In this document: positions 22,576-33,314 of the stretch, in pieces
How positions within the stretch are numbered: position 1 is the first letter of the stretch
Layout: each line of letters starts with the position of its first letter
Assembly (NCBI GenBank): GCA_003508835.1
Contig: PUFA01000062.1
Location: 2,394,001 to 2,458,000 of the forward strand
From: Eonycteris spelaea
Taxonomy: Eukaryota > Chordata > Mammalia > Chiroptera > Pteropodidae
Length of the DNA stretch: 64,000 bases
Reading direction: 5' to 3'
Position numbers and translations under genes: made by a program
The notes under the pieces: generated by a model
Told to the model about the DNA's origin: nothing
The model's input: only the letters and a program-made list of their open reading frames with translations
The model's database searches: none

Positions 22576-22774
22576 TACACCACACCATTTTACACTGTCC
22601 TCACAGCTACTCTGGGAGGCATGGCAAAGCCGCATGGCGGAGTGGACGTATATATAATTGCATTAAAGGGAATGCAAGGGCTATGAACATTAATCCAATC
22701 TGCCACAGGTACTTTCAGTAATAACTGCAGACACACCCTTATGTATGCCAGGCACCATTCTAAACATTCATATA

Positions 22775-22862
22775 TGTATGGTTATATATGTATATACATA
22801 AATATACACACACATACACACACACATATATATGTATATAATATATATGCATTATATTTAAT
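22775..22862. repeat. Mixed (TA)/(CA) low-complexity tract
   Basis: Interleaved TATATG, CACACA and TATATA blocks, largely alternating purine-pyrimidine and likely to extrude as AT cruciforms. Confidence 0.85.
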
Positions 22863-23139
22863 AACACCTTTTTTGATGGCTTTAAGGGTGGATGGAAATA
22901 AAAAAGTTCAAATTTGGTTTTTTTTGCTTAGACTCACAGGGTTGCAAAGAAAACTGAAAGGTATGGATATGATAATGTTGCAAAATACACTAAAATTTTA
23001 AAATTCTCTGTTAAAATTCTATGTTAAAAATTTCATCATGGAAGAAGTCCAAACATGTTGTATTGTTATTTTAGGAGTTGTCTGAGCCTATTTCAATCAT
23101 TTTTTTTTTAAGCTGAAAGCAACATAACCTTGGTGTTTA

Positions 23140-23335
23140 TGTCAATCGATGTCAATCGGTAAATATTTATTGCATTCCTATTGTATATAAGACATTACTG
23201 TGCCATGCTGTGGTAGTTCTTGCCATTGGGAACTGAAGATTTAGTCAGAAGGGAACAGGCATTTCCATGAGGATGACTAACTATAACTAACTATAACTCA
23301 ATGCAGTAAACACCAGGTGCTAACGGCAGCCTGGG
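23140..23335 (-). mobile_element. L2 LINE 3' end, antisense
   Basis: GGTAAATATTTATTGCATTCC, TGTGCCATGCTGTGGTAGTT, then a GGGAACTGAAGATTTAGTCA stretch follow the reversed L2 end. Confidence 0.6.
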
Positions 23336-23339
23336 GACA

Positions 23340-24335
23340 ACAGGGTTCTGAGGAAGGCCTGACCCATGCTTTTGCCCTCTACAAAAATACTTAAAGTCTT
23401 ATCATTAAAGGGTCCATAGAAAGGCATCACACCTATTTGTTTAGCTCCTGTCCCATCTGTGTAAAGATTTCTTCATTTTGGACATTGAGAAGAAATCTGA
23501 ATTGTACATTGCATCACTTTCTAAGATTCCAAAAGTTTCCTAGAGAAACAGGGAGTGAACTGTGTTATGCTGTATTGATTTGGCGAACGTATTTGATGTC
23601 ACTGATCCTTCCCTTCCTCTATCCCCAACTCTTTATTTCTAAGTATCAAAAAAGAGTGCAGCCCAATAAAAGGAGAAGATATTTGTTCAAAGCTTTGACC
23701 TCCATGCTCACAATTTCCCTCCTTTTACTTCAGTGTCTGGATTTCTTTGTTTGCCCATGGATCCTGAGGTAGCTTCTGTTCGCACATGGGGAATGGAAAG
23801 AGACTTTGGAAGATAATTTCCTTTCAAAGCTCTACAGTTTTTGCCAGTTCCAAGTCTGAGACGCAGGTGGACAGAGAGGGATACTGTGATTCCTGAAATG
23901 TGAATGCTGTGAAAATTTGTTTGACCCCAAGCTTTTGTCTTTGAATGATGTTGTAGGGATAAGGACTTTTGTTTTTCATTTTGATTTTACTCTCAGCCAG
24001 CTCATTATTGATTTCAAGTATTTTTGTTCAGACACATTGTGCTTTTCATGTTTTTTTTTTTTATTGGTCCTTAACTCATATGAAACACTATGTAAAATGG
24101 AGGTCAGTGTAAGACTTTGAATTCTTGCAGATCATAAAACACTTGTGAAGTAGCTCTGGCCTTATTTGATCCATGAAATAAGATATTTATACAAACATTC
24201 CCTTACCCAGGAAAAGGGGCTAGATTAATCAATGTTTTAACTAACTTCTATAGTCAATTTTTTGGATTGAAAGTGATAAAGTATGTTCTTTGTACTCACT
24301 AATTTCCAGAGAGCAATTCCCATTTTATTTAAATT
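23340..24335. other. Noncoding DNA, T-rich near 24050
   Basis: No gene recognised. The 111-codon frame at 23437-23772 shows no domain and no conservation clue. Confidence 0.4.
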
Positions 24336-24339
24336 TTGA

Positions 24340-25080
24340 GACACAAGAGGAAAGATGTGCACTTATCTCACTTTTGAAGAGTGGCAATGATGCCTAATAT
24401 CATTAGTTATTAAATAAATGCAAATTAAAACCACAAAATATCACTATACGGCTAGCAGAATGCTTTTAAAAAATAAAAACAAACAGAAAAATCTGACAAT
24501 CTCAAATGCTGGCAAAGCCTGGAATGGTGCAGCCACCTTAAACAACACTTAGTAATTCTTTTATAAGCATGCACTTACCACATGACCCAGCAATCTCACT
24601 TCTAGGTATTTATGAAATATATATAAAATGAAAACATATGTCTATACCAAGTCCTGTTTAAGCATATCTATAGCACCTTTACCAAGTCCTGTAAAGAGTA
24701 TAATAGCCCAAACTAAAAGCAACCTGAATGTTCATCAACTTATGAATGGATATACCTATTGTGGTATAGATATACCATATACTACTGATTCATGTAGGAG
24801 TATGAATTAATTTAAAAAGTTTAAGAAAAAAGTTAAAGAAGCCAGTCTCAAAGGCTACACTATATGATTCTGTATATATGAGAAAAAATAAATCAGTGAT
24901 TGCCAGGGGCTTGACTGAGATTATGGAGGGGTTACTTACAGAGAGACTTATGGAATTAGGGTGACAGAAAATTTCATCTTGATTGTGTCATATACATTTG
25001 TCAAAACTTACAGGACTATATACTAAAAGGTAATTTTTTCTGTATATATAGAATACATCTTAAACCTGATTAAAAAGAAT
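24340..25080 (+). mobile_element. L1 LINE 3' portion, sense
   Basis: AAATGCAAATTAAAACCACA (24417), ACATGACCCAGCAATCTCAC (24581), AGCAACCTGAATGTTCATCA and TTGCCAGGGGCTTGACTGAG (24898) are the end of L1 ORF2 and its 3' UTR in order. Confidence 0.9.
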
Positions 25081-25149
25081 TATTCAGATTTGCCCTAATA
25101 TTTGAAAAATGTTTAATTTAAAGTAGAAAAAGACAACCAAATCAAATTC

Positions 25150-25560
25150 AGTGTAGAAATTTTAGAAAATACGTAAAGCAAGAAAGAAACTAATTAGCTG
25201 TCATTACAGCACCCACAGATCATTAGTATTAAGGATATTAAACATGCATATTTTTTATATAAAGTTTTATTGTTCAAAATTATTTTCTCTTACACCATAA
25301 TATTCCATGGCCACATGGTATTCCATTGTACTAATATACCACAGATTACTGAACGAATTCTCTATTGGACATTAGGTTATTTATAATTTGTCACTTTCAT
25401 ACATAGTGCTATAATAAGCATTCTTACATGCATATTTGTGAATAACCATGATTTATGTCTTTGCAATAAATTCTTAATGTATGACATTGCCGGTTCAAAG
25501 GAAAGGCACATTTTTAGGGACATTGATATAGGTGTTATTAAATTGCCCTTTGTGCCAATT
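25150..25560 (-). mobile_element. L1 LINE 3' region, antisense
   Basis: TGGTATTCCATTGTACTAAT, GGACATTAGGTTATTTATAA, and GACATTGCCGGTTCAAAGGA, AAATTGCCCTTTGTGCCAAT are the complement of an L1M 3' region. It lies tail to tail with the sense L1 ending at 25080. Confidence 0.8.
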
Positions 25561-25564
25561 TATA

Positions 25565-26485
25565 CTTAAGCTCTCTTTACCTTATTTTATCCCCTTTTCA
25601 CAATCTTTCTTTTAAATTCATCTTACCCCCTCTTAACACAAAAATTCTAGCCAAGGAACAAAGCATAAGAGGATTTCAGAAAGGCCTGCACATACGGGAA
25701 GAGGATCATATAACAGAATTATATTGTATTTCTCAGCCCTCTCCTCTCTCCCTCTCTCTCTGAGCTTATCTTTTCCTACCATAAACGTAATTTATTAGTT
25801 AATAATTCATTTTTCTCCTGGATAATTTTAGATACCAAGTTAAGGAGACTGAATTTCAATGGGAAAAAAAATCAACCTCATGTTTAATTTATCATATACA
25901 CTTACACTAATGTGTGACTTCCGTTATACATTTTGTGCACTGAAAAGCCCTGGTAGAGGCCCTATACTGCTTTCAAGGACCTTTAGAGGCTTAGACCCTG
26001 GGGTTGGCCTACGGGTCTGGCGGAAACAACCTTTGATCTCTGAGCTCCAAGCATATCAAAATTCACCTTCCCGGGGCCTTGTGTGCTCACTAATTACTGA
26101 GGTATAATAATGTCCCTTTTACTTGTGGTTGTAAGAATAAAATTAGACAATACTTCTGAAAGCACCTCAAAAAGCATCCGTTGTGATTCGAAGATGCATT
26201 GGATATTTACTATTTTCTATTCTTGTTTGATAACACTGGAGAACATCCAGACAGGAGCAGTTTGGGGAACTGGTGCATACTCAATGCCACTGCCCTGTGG
26301 AGATGAGTCAAGTCTTACCCAGCTGCTGTGGGGTGCTCCTCTCAGAGAGGTCCTCTCTGACAAGGCTCTCAGATATATGCCTGTTATTTTTTTTCATCCC
26401 TGCAGGTTTGGTTTTATCCTGCAGACATCAAGTTGCTGTCCTGCTTACATTTAGAGGAGCTGAGGGGAGTGACAAGGTGAGATCT
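25565..26485. other. Single-copy noncoding DNA
   Basis: Nothing recognised. The two overlapping open frames at 26110-26536 are in different frames and have no domain. Confidence 0.4.
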
Positions 26486-26494
26486 GAAGTTTAT

Positions 26495-26509
26495 AAAAAA
26501 AAAAAAAAA
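26495..26509 (+). repeat. A15 run
   Basis: Fifteen A immediately upstream of a MaLR-like fragment. Confidence 0.95.
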
Positions 26510-26590
26510 GACTTATCCAGGAGGAATGACACCTAGATTTCAACCCAGTGAGACCCATTTTGGACTTCTGACCTCCAGAACTATGTGTCT
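26510..26590 (-). mobile_element. MaLR LTR fragment
   Basis: CAGTGAGACCCATTTTGGAC then TTCTGACCTCCAGAAC matches the terminal part of the longer copy at 34568-35035. Confidence 0.65.
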
Positions 26591-26605
26591 GGACAGTGTT
26601 AGATG

Positions 26606-26617
26606 GGGGGGGGGGGG
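26606..26617. repeat. G12 run
   Basis: Twelve consecutive G. Confidence 0.95.
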
Positions 26618-26819
26618 AAGCTTCAGTAACCAGACCTGTGTCAACAGCCCTGGGGTCTAAAATCTAAAAAAGAGGCCACTGGCTTTCTCAGCCTTTTTGC
26701 AGCTGATCATGTTCTACCTACTTGAGAAAACAGGAGAACACTCAAGGCAATGTCTCTCATTAGCCTGGTTGCTGCTGCACCCTTCCCTTGATGTTGTACT
26801 GTGAGGGTGTTTGGAGCTG

Positions 26820-26853
26820 TGGCTGGCAAGGTGGCTGGCCACCTTGCCAGCCA
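26820..26853. repeat. 34-bp near-perfect palindrome
   Basis: Two 16-bp arms (26820-26835 and 26838-26853) are exact reverse complements around a 2-base centre TG. The arms are GC-rich. The nonamer GTGGCTGGC is also directly repeated at 26819 and 26831. Confidence 0.98.
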
Positions 26854-26985
26854 TAAGAAAAAGGCCAGAACATCACAGAGCAGTTGGCCTGGTGCCCTGG
26901 ATGAATCAGATCTGGAACCACCGGACTTGTCACTATGTGTGATAACTAAATGCCTCTGTTATTTTAATGAATTCAGTTCAATAAT

Positions 26986-27346
26986 GGGAGAGAGAGAGAG
27001 AGAGGGGGAAAGGAAGGAGAGGAAGAAGAGGAAGGAAAGGAAGAAAGGAAGGAAAGGGAGGAAGAAAGGAAGAAAGGAAGGAAGGAGGAAAGGAAGGAAA
27101 GGAAGGAAAGAAAAGGAAGGAAGAGAAGGAAGGGAAGGAAGGGAAGGAAGGGGAAGAAGGGAAGGAAGGGAAGAAAAGAAAAAAGAAAGAGGGGGGAGGG
27201 AGGGAGAGAGGGAGAGAGAGAGAGAGAATGAGAGAGAGAGAGAGAAAGAAAAAAAAGAAAAAAAGGAAGGAAGGAAGGAAGGAAGGAAGGAAGGAAGGAA
27301 GGAAGGAAGGAAGGAAGGAAGGAAGGAAGGAAGGAAGGAAGAAAGA
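26986..27346 (+). repeat. 361-nt polypurine tract ending in (GGAA)n
   Basis: All purine from 26986 to 27229, one T at 27230, then all purine to 27346. It grades from (GA)n through mixed GGAA/GAAA/GGGA to a pure (GGAA) array of about 19 units at 27265-27342. Lys/Arg/Glu-rich and Ser/Phe/Pro-rich open frames on the two strands are artefacts. Confidence 0.98.
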
Positions 27347-27419
27347 CCAGTTATAGCAGTGTGGGGTAAGAATCAGAGGGGTGACTGAAGGTATTCTATT
27401 TGCTCCGAGTCTCACTCCC

Positions 27420-27915
27420 ATCCTCCTGGCCCTGCACTATCACAGGGAACTACATTTCCCAGGATCCCTTGCCAATTGCCTTTCAGGTAGGTGGGACCAT
27501 TGGAAGGCACTGGCAGATCCTGGAGGGAGGGTGTGGGAGAGAAGCAAGGGTATTTTAAATTCCTTCTGCCTTTGGCAGCATCTCCTTCAGAGAGAGGATG
27601 CATTTCTCCATTTCCTCTTTTGGAGAGCCCCTCCCGCTATCAGCCCTGTTCCTGCCAGGCAGCTCCTGCTGTGTTTCATCCCTGGCCATGTAAGCCAGCC
27701 TCAGTGCTGGCAGCTCCACTTCCTCCCCACCCTGGAAGTGGTAGCAGCTTCCTGCAGATGCTAATCTTTAGATTGTCTAAGACCTCCGTTGGCCTCTCAG
27801 CAATTCTATCACTTGCAAAACAATTCCCTGTGTTCAATTCCCACTTTTGGAAACATCTAGGAAGGCTTTTGTTTTCCTCATTGGACTCTTACAGATATGG
27901 AGGAGAACAATAGTA
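27420..27915 (+). mobile_element. Medium-reiterated mammalian repeat, family not assigned
   Basis: AACTACATTTCCCAGGATCC, a CATTGGAAGGCACTGGCAGA stretch, GTGGTAGCAGCTTCCTGCAG and a CTCATTGGACTCTTACAGA-like end follow a mammal-wide repeat that I remember as ending in 'ggaccctgactgatacag'. I cannot give its name with confidence. Confidence 0.5.
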
Positions 27916-27919
27916 GATA

Positions 27920-28375
27920 GCAGTTAAGTTCAACAGGCATTTTATGAAAAGCTAGGAAACAGGCCCAGTCCCCTGGGAAGACAAGCACATACACAGATGA
28001 CTTCCATATACTGTTGTACTTAAGGGCACAGGTATGAAGCAAGAACCATGATGAAGCAGTTGTCATTGCAATGATGCAGACAAGACACACGAAAAGCTTG
28101 AACGAAGGCAGTGGTGGGTGATCAGAGAAAGGACTGGATGCTAATTGCATGTGAAAGATAAGGGAAACGAGAAGCTGAAATCAGCCAGGTGGCTGCTTGT
28201 ACTTGCATCGCTTCTAGAGGGTGAAATTTGCTCCATCCTTTCAAATCTAGTCCCACGGCTACTGCAACCATGGTTTCTTCCGCTGATGTCCCCAGATGGG
28301 CATTCTTTTTCCTGCCTCGTGCCCTTGTCGTACTTCGTCTTGTCACTGTTATAGCACCTATCCACTTCTTACAAT
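27920..28375. other. Single-copy noncoding DNA
   Basis: No gene recognised. The beginning (AAGTTCAACAGGCATTTTAT) may be a degraded antisense L2 end. Confidence 0.35.
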
Positions 28376-28379
28376 AAAT

Positions 28380-28545
28380 TACTTGTGATAAGAACTAACA
28401 CTTACCAAGCACTTACAACGTGTCAGACAAGTATTAACTCGTTCATCATTTTGTTGTCACAACAACTATATGAGGTGGGGGACTATCGCTATTCTTTGCT
28501 TTATAGTTGAGGAAAGAGGCATGGAGAGATTTAATGATATGCACA
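28380..28545 (-). mobile_element. MIR SINE, antisense
   Basis: TAACACTTACCAAGCACTTA, ACAACGTGTCAGACAAGTAT, TCACAACAACTATATGAGGT and GTTGAGGAAAGAGGCATGGA are antisense MIR in order. Confidence 0.85.
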
Positions 28546-28547
28546 AG

Positions 28548-28925
28548 GACACACTCCAGGCCTTTGCACACGCTGTTCCTTCAGCTGAAAAACTTTCCTT
28601 AACCTTTCCACAGTGGCTTCTGTTCATTCTTCAATTCAGGCTTAAGTGCTACCTTCTGAGCAAGATCCTTCCTGCCCATCCTAATAAACCCCTCTCCTCT
28701 GCCCTGTTGTTCTCTAGCCCTGAACCTTGTTCATTTTCTTCAGAGCACCTTATTCAGGTGGTGAATTTGTGTGTTTACTGACATAGTTCCTGCCTCCCTC
28801 AACTAGATTAAAAAGTCCATGAAGATAGAACACACATCTGTTTTACTCACCACTGGTTGCTCAGGGCTCATCATGGCTCATCAGGGCACCTAGCACATAG
28901 TCAAAGCTCAAGAAATAAGGAGGGA
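28548..28925 (+). mobile_element. L2 LINE 3' region, sense
   Basis: The best L2 copy here: CCAGGCCTTTGCACACGCTG, TTCAATTCAGGCTTAAGTGC, CAAGATCCTTCCTGCCCATC, CACACATCTGTTTTACTCAC, GCACCTAGCACATAGTCAAA. It directly abuts the MIR. Confidence 0.9.
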
Positions 28926-28929
28926 TGGC

Positions 28930-29765
28930 ATCTTCTCACTGAAATGCACAAAACACATTCTCATTCTCATATGACACACACAATTATTAAGAAATAATTC
29001 TGACTATGAATTAAACAAAAAGAGCAATCAGGCAGTTGTTAGGAACTGGGAGTTTTCAAAATGATTCCAAGTGTCCTAAATAGCAAGAAGAATGATATTA
29101 ACAAGGTGTTCTCAAAGAGAATAGTTCAATGCACCAATCAACGGAATATATAATTTCCCTTCCAAAAGTGACCAGGTCTGCTTGGCCTGAATTCGACTTA
29201 TGTTTTGTTATCACTTTCATATCTGAGATGAACCCAGCCCACATTTCGGTTTGTCTGAGCCACGTGTGTTGCCTTCACACCCTGACTCAGACTCTTGGTG
29301 GGATGTTATGGAAAACCAAGATGTCAAAGAACAACCAATGAATTTCATGGTTAGTCATGAAGCCCCTGAATTTAACATCTGTTTGATTGCAAGTATAAAG
29401 TTGGCAATTTTGAAATGAATGGTATGCTGTTAACCTGAAAGCTAATTATAGCAAGAAGGCTGTATGATAGCGAATGCTTGTCACTTAGTTATAAAATCAG
29501 CATACACAGGCCCTGCCTTTACTCATGGGTTATTACATGTCTCAGTAAGTCAGATAAATTCCAAAATTAATTGAAGTTTTAGTGATGATCTTTAATATTT
29601 TGAATAATTCTGTTCCTTTGTATAATATAGTCTACTTTAGGAACTATTTTCTGGCTAATGATAGTACAAAACCTGAAGTAGGAAAAGGATTGCTCAAAAA
29701 ATGCTTTAGGTGAAGAAAAATGTTGACAAGATATAGGAAAAGCAAGTTCGAAAATCTCCTAGGGA
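28930..29765. other. Single-copy noncoding DNA, possible conserved core 29340-29500
   Basis: No gene or repeat. The segment 29340-29500 has balanced, low-redundancy composition with homeodomain-like AATTA cores, which is suggestive of conserved noncoding DNA but is not evidence of conservation. Confidence 0.25.
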
Positions 29766-29770
29766 CCCTA

Positions 29771-29779
29771 ACACATGTG

Positions 29780-29819
<40 letters not shown>

Positions 29820-29826
29820 TGCACAT
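29771..29826. repeat. 56-nt alternating purine-pyrimidine (Z-DNA-prone) tract
   Basis: Uninterrupted alternation with a GTGCGCGCAC core followed by (AC)n. TGTGTGCGCGCACACA at 29776-29791 is a perfect 16-bp palindrome. Confidence 0.95.
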
Positions 29827-29889
29827 TAATCGATCAGCAAGTATTTGATCAGTAGTGTGGTAAAGTCAAAAGATGCCTCAAATGAATCT

Positions 29890-29985
29890 ATATTCACGTT
29901 TCTCCAGTCCTTGGAAGCCCATTTTACAGACTAGGAACTAAGATCTAAAGAAACTAAGTTCTTCAGAAGGTCATTTAGGACCTTG
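29890..29985 (-). mobile_element. MIR SINE fragment, antisense (weak)
   Basis: GCCCATTTTACAGACTAGGA, then AAGTTCTTCAGAAGGTCATT resemble the centre of antisense MIR. Confidence 0.45.
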
Positions 29986-29987
29986 CT

Positions 29988-30145
29988 ACTCAGAGATAAT
30001 CTTTGGACCAGTAACAGTACCTGGGAGCTTTTAGAAAATGCAGACTCTCTGTATCCCCAAGACCTACTGAATCAGAATGTACATTTAAATAGATGCAGAG
30101 ATGATCTGTACACTGGTTAAAGTCTGAGAAGCACCAATCTGATGA
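29988..30145 (-). mobile_element. MER5A-type hAT element, antisense
   Basis: TCTTTGGACCAGTAACAGTA, CTGGGAGCTTTTAGAAAATG, AAGACCTACTGAATCAGAAT and AAAGTCTGAGAAGCACC are MER5A reversed. It is nonautonomous, with no transposase. Confidence 0.85.
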
Positions 30146-30174
30146 ATCGTGCTGGAGGTGGGATTGCCGTCCCT

Positions 30175-30335
30175 ACCTTTTGGATTGGATAGACTGCCCA
30201 CCTTAGGTCTTGGCCAAGATGTCACCTCTTCAGGAAGCTTCCCATGACCTTCCTATTCCATTAGTTGTCCTTTCCATGTGATTTTAGAGCACACTACACT
30301 TTCCTAGTCATTAGAACTGTCACGTTTTTACAGCC
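30175..30335 (+). mobile_element. L2 LINE fragment, sense
   Basis: AAGATGTCACCTCTTCAGGA, AGCTTCCCATGACCTTCCTA match the L2 'gtcaccttctcagtgaggccttccctgacc' part. Confidence 0.75.
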
Positions 30336-30479
30336 AAGCAGGGCAGACAGGAGATTCAATGGGCAATTACAATAAACTTAGTGAAGGCCAGAGCCATATA
30401 CGCCTGTACCCAGGTGCTCAAGGCTCACTGGACACCAAAGAGGGCCATGCATTCAGGGCTATCTTCTTTCCAAAAATGA

Positions 30480-30502
30480 TTTTTTTTTTTTTTTTTTTTT
30501 TG
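30480..30502 (-). repeat. T23 homopolymer
   Basis: Twenty-three T. It could be the tail of a minus-strand retroposed copy lying in 30503-30620, but no source is recognised. Confidence 0.9.
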
Positions 30503-30504
30503 CA

Positions 30505-31037
30505 AAAACACCAAGCATCTCAGGATTGAAGACAGCCATTTGGACCTGGTCTTTGAATGGCAACCACGAAAGGCTTCAGGGCAGTCTGTAATATCCCCAT
30601 TTCTATTTAGAGCCCTAGCCTGCCATTTATGAGGTCGAGTTAACGAACTTCAACAGATGGTAATAACCACACCTCAAGTATCATCCCAATAAAATCCAGT
30701 AATTAGGGCAGCACCTTTCCTATCATTTTCAGTCTAGAGAGCCCCACCCTGTCCCTTAATTACCACAGTCCACAGGGCACAGCCCGGGGAAACAAACAAG
30801 GAAGCCCTTCTCTGCCAGCTCTGCTTCAGTCTTCTGCCAGTTTAGAGAGTGGCCCCATCCCTTCCTGCTAAGTAAACTGTGCTGTGGTTCAGGAATGAAT
30901 GTCGCTCTTTTAAAATGATATTTGAAGCTCTGGGGATGACATTATTTGCAAGTCGTCAGAGGTCACCTTGCCTGTTGGCTAACTCATGGGATGTTACAGA
31001 GGGTATAGTCCTCAAGGAAGCAAGCAGTTTGCAAATG

Positions 31038-31040
<3 letters not shown>
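30505..31040. other. Single-copy noncoding DNA, candidate conserved core 30580-30770
   Basis: No gene or known repeat. It has low redundancy and balanced composition. Confidence 0.3.

Positions 31041-31041
<1 letters not shown>

Positions 31042-31081
<40 letters not shown>
31042..31081. repeat. (AC)n microsatellite
   Basis: Twenty uninterrupted AC units. Confidence 0.97.
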
Positions 31082-31084
<3 letters not shown>

Positions 31085-31085
<1 letters not shown>

Positions 31086-32175
31086 TGGAAGATGTGTGAA
31101 CTGGCTTTGGAGGCTTTCCAAAAGCTCTTAGAAACAAAATAGTCAGTTCTTCTCCAGCTTATTTTTAAAGGTTTTCCTGGTATTAAGGCACCTCGGGACC
31201 TAAATTAAATTTATTTCCAGCCTCCTTCCCATGTTAGCCTGGTACCTACCTACATAACGCTTTCTTAAAGACTGGAAAAAGGGGGATACAAATAGTGGCT
31301 TAAAAGAGATGAGAAATGCCATGTATGAAGTAAATGTATACTGTCTCAGGGAACACAGGATTGGGGATGGGGCTGAAGCTGAAACTGCAGGTATAAAAAT
31401 CTGTGTTAAGATGCAGAGAGAAGTGCTTGAATATAAGAGTTGAAAATAAAATTTGAGTGGCTCCAGAAGATATTACCTGGGTAGCTTATGGGACTACTTT
31501 TCTAGAAATTCCTTTAGAAAAAAAGAATATTCTCTGGACTGGTTTAAGTTTTCATTTTCTCAAGAGGCAACAGAATAGATGGCATGACAGCTATGTAGAC
31601 ACTTTGATTTTATTTCAATTTTCTGATTTTCTCCCTCTGGCAGTAACTTTGAAAGGGCCATAATTTCTGTTGGCTTCCTTCATTTTATTAGTCAAAAGCT
31701 GTTAAAAGTCTTACTTCTCCATAAAGCTTTTATCAACTAAAAATAGATTTTAGAGCCTATTTCTTTTCTGAGGGCCTAGAGGGCACTGACATTCGATGAG
31801 GGCTTCCAAAACGACAGCTCAGTCAGGCTTCTTTGTTTTTATTTCATCACATCTTCAGGACAGCTATGCCTGTCCACCTGTGAATTCAGTATATTGCATT
31901 TATTTTATTTCTTTGTCAGACAAGGAAATCTTAAAAGATAAAATTATTTACCGATGGCCATGCAAATTAACCCAAATAATTAACTCTAAAATTCTTTTCT
32001 TTCTTCCGTGCTGCTTCGGCACTTGCTCCCCTCTTTATTTATTTATTTTTTGCGTGCACACAGGCAGACCTGCAGACAGACACACAAAACCTACCTTAAC
32101 ACTGAACAAAATATAAAGATTTTTATTTATCCCTATATTATTTAGCCAGACTATTTGTAATAACCATTTGTAAGC
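31085..32175. other. Single-copy noncoding DNA
   Basis: Nothing recognised. A short GC match to U6 snRNA near 32008 was considered and rejected. Confidence 0.4.
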
Positions 32176-32179
32176 TTTA

Positions 32180-32345
32180 TATGATTGGGCTCAAATGTCG
32201 AGAGCATTGTATTTTCTTTTAATGAGACTGTAAATTTCTCAAGGGAGGGGATCAACATTTTCATTCATTTCTATTTCTCTTCCCACCAGGCCCCGGGCTC
32301 TGGCACACGCAGTAGCTGCACCCAGGAGATATTAGTATGTGATTG
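32180..32345 (+). mobile_element. L2 LINE 3' end fragment
   Basis: GAGACTGTAAATTTCTCAAG, GGGAGGGGATCAACATTTTC, CCGGGCTCTGGCACACGCAG follow the L2 end. Confidence 0.6.
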
Positions 32346-32349
32346 ATAA

Positions 32350-32855
32350 CCAACCGAGGACAAGGGTCCTATCTATTGAATTTGTTTTTTCATTAGTCTT
32401 CAAAAATCTTGGCCAGGAAGCACGTGAGAGGGTGTCCCATTTATAAAGGAGAGCCCACTGCAGATGCTTGTCATTAGTCTGGCATCTGGATCAAAACTGC
32501 TTTTCAACAAAATTAAGTTTCCTAACTGGTGTTCCAACTGAGACATCTGAATATCCTAAAAGGAACTAGAAGTCTTTGTCGACAGCTAAGGCTATGGCTG
32601 GGCACTTGTGGACAGTGGCCTTGTCAAAGCCCTTTTAAGTCTATGAGATTGTAATGTGTGATGAGTCAGGACAGGGACCAAAGGCCAGTGACATCAGGCT
32701 GAGCCTTTGGGATCTAAATATTACACTGGCAGTCTATGCTCTGTTTTCATATCTTACAGGATTCTGACTGAAAATGGTTGTTAACTAGATTTTAAAATAT
32801 TTTTCTTATGTTACCATGTCAGACATTTTTGTTAGGGCCGCGTGGATTTAAAGCA
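32350..32855. other. Single-copy noncoding DNA
   Basis: No gene or repeat recognised. Composition is balanced. Confidence 0.4.
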
Positions 32856-32861
32856 GTGTAT

Positions 32862-33305
32862 CAGTCAGGGTCCTAGCAGGAAAAAGGGGGTATATGCAAA
32901 TGGAGTAATTGAGATGAGTGTTGTCAAGGGACAAGTACCAAGGCATGGGCGGAGTTAAGGGAAACTGGCCACAGGATAGAAGCAGAAGGCTGGGATTAGC
33001 CACCCTGAGAAGTAGGTACAGACCTTGGCCTGCAGGGGCAAGAGGAAGGACAGGTTACTGGAACCTGGAGAGAATAACTGTATAGAGGGTCACGGTGGCT
33101 TTTAAATAGCATCGAGAGCAATCTTGAAAGGAACAAGCTGGGAAGTAAATACCTTGACCTCACTCTCGGTCTGTGCTCTGATTGGACCCCATAGAAGTCA
33201 AAGGCAAGAGGCTCCTGATGCAGTTCAGAAAAGTTAGCCTTTCTGAGCACAGGGCAGCGAAAAGAAGGGTGAGAATAGACCTGTGGACAAACGGAAATGT
33301 CCAGA
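32862..33305 (+). mobile_element. LTR-like dispersed repeat, second copy
   Basis: TATCAGTCAGGGTCCTAGCA opens it, CTCTGATTGGACCCCATAG lies near 33177, and AAACGGAAATGTCCAGA closes it. The layout parallels 9604-10078. Confidence 0.55.
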
Positions 33306-33314
33306 GAAGCAGCG

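Noticed and set aside
26801..27388. 195-codon open frame rich in Lys, Arg, Glu and Gly, with a 147-codon Ser/Phe/Pro frame opposite
   Set aside because: Both are translations of the polypurine/polypyrimidine tract; purine-only DNA has few stop codons. No domain is present.
32004..32028. Similarity to the U6 snRNA start (GTGCTGCTTCGGCACTTGCT)
   Set aside because: The order of the shared words does not match U6 and nothing beyond about 15 bases agrees.
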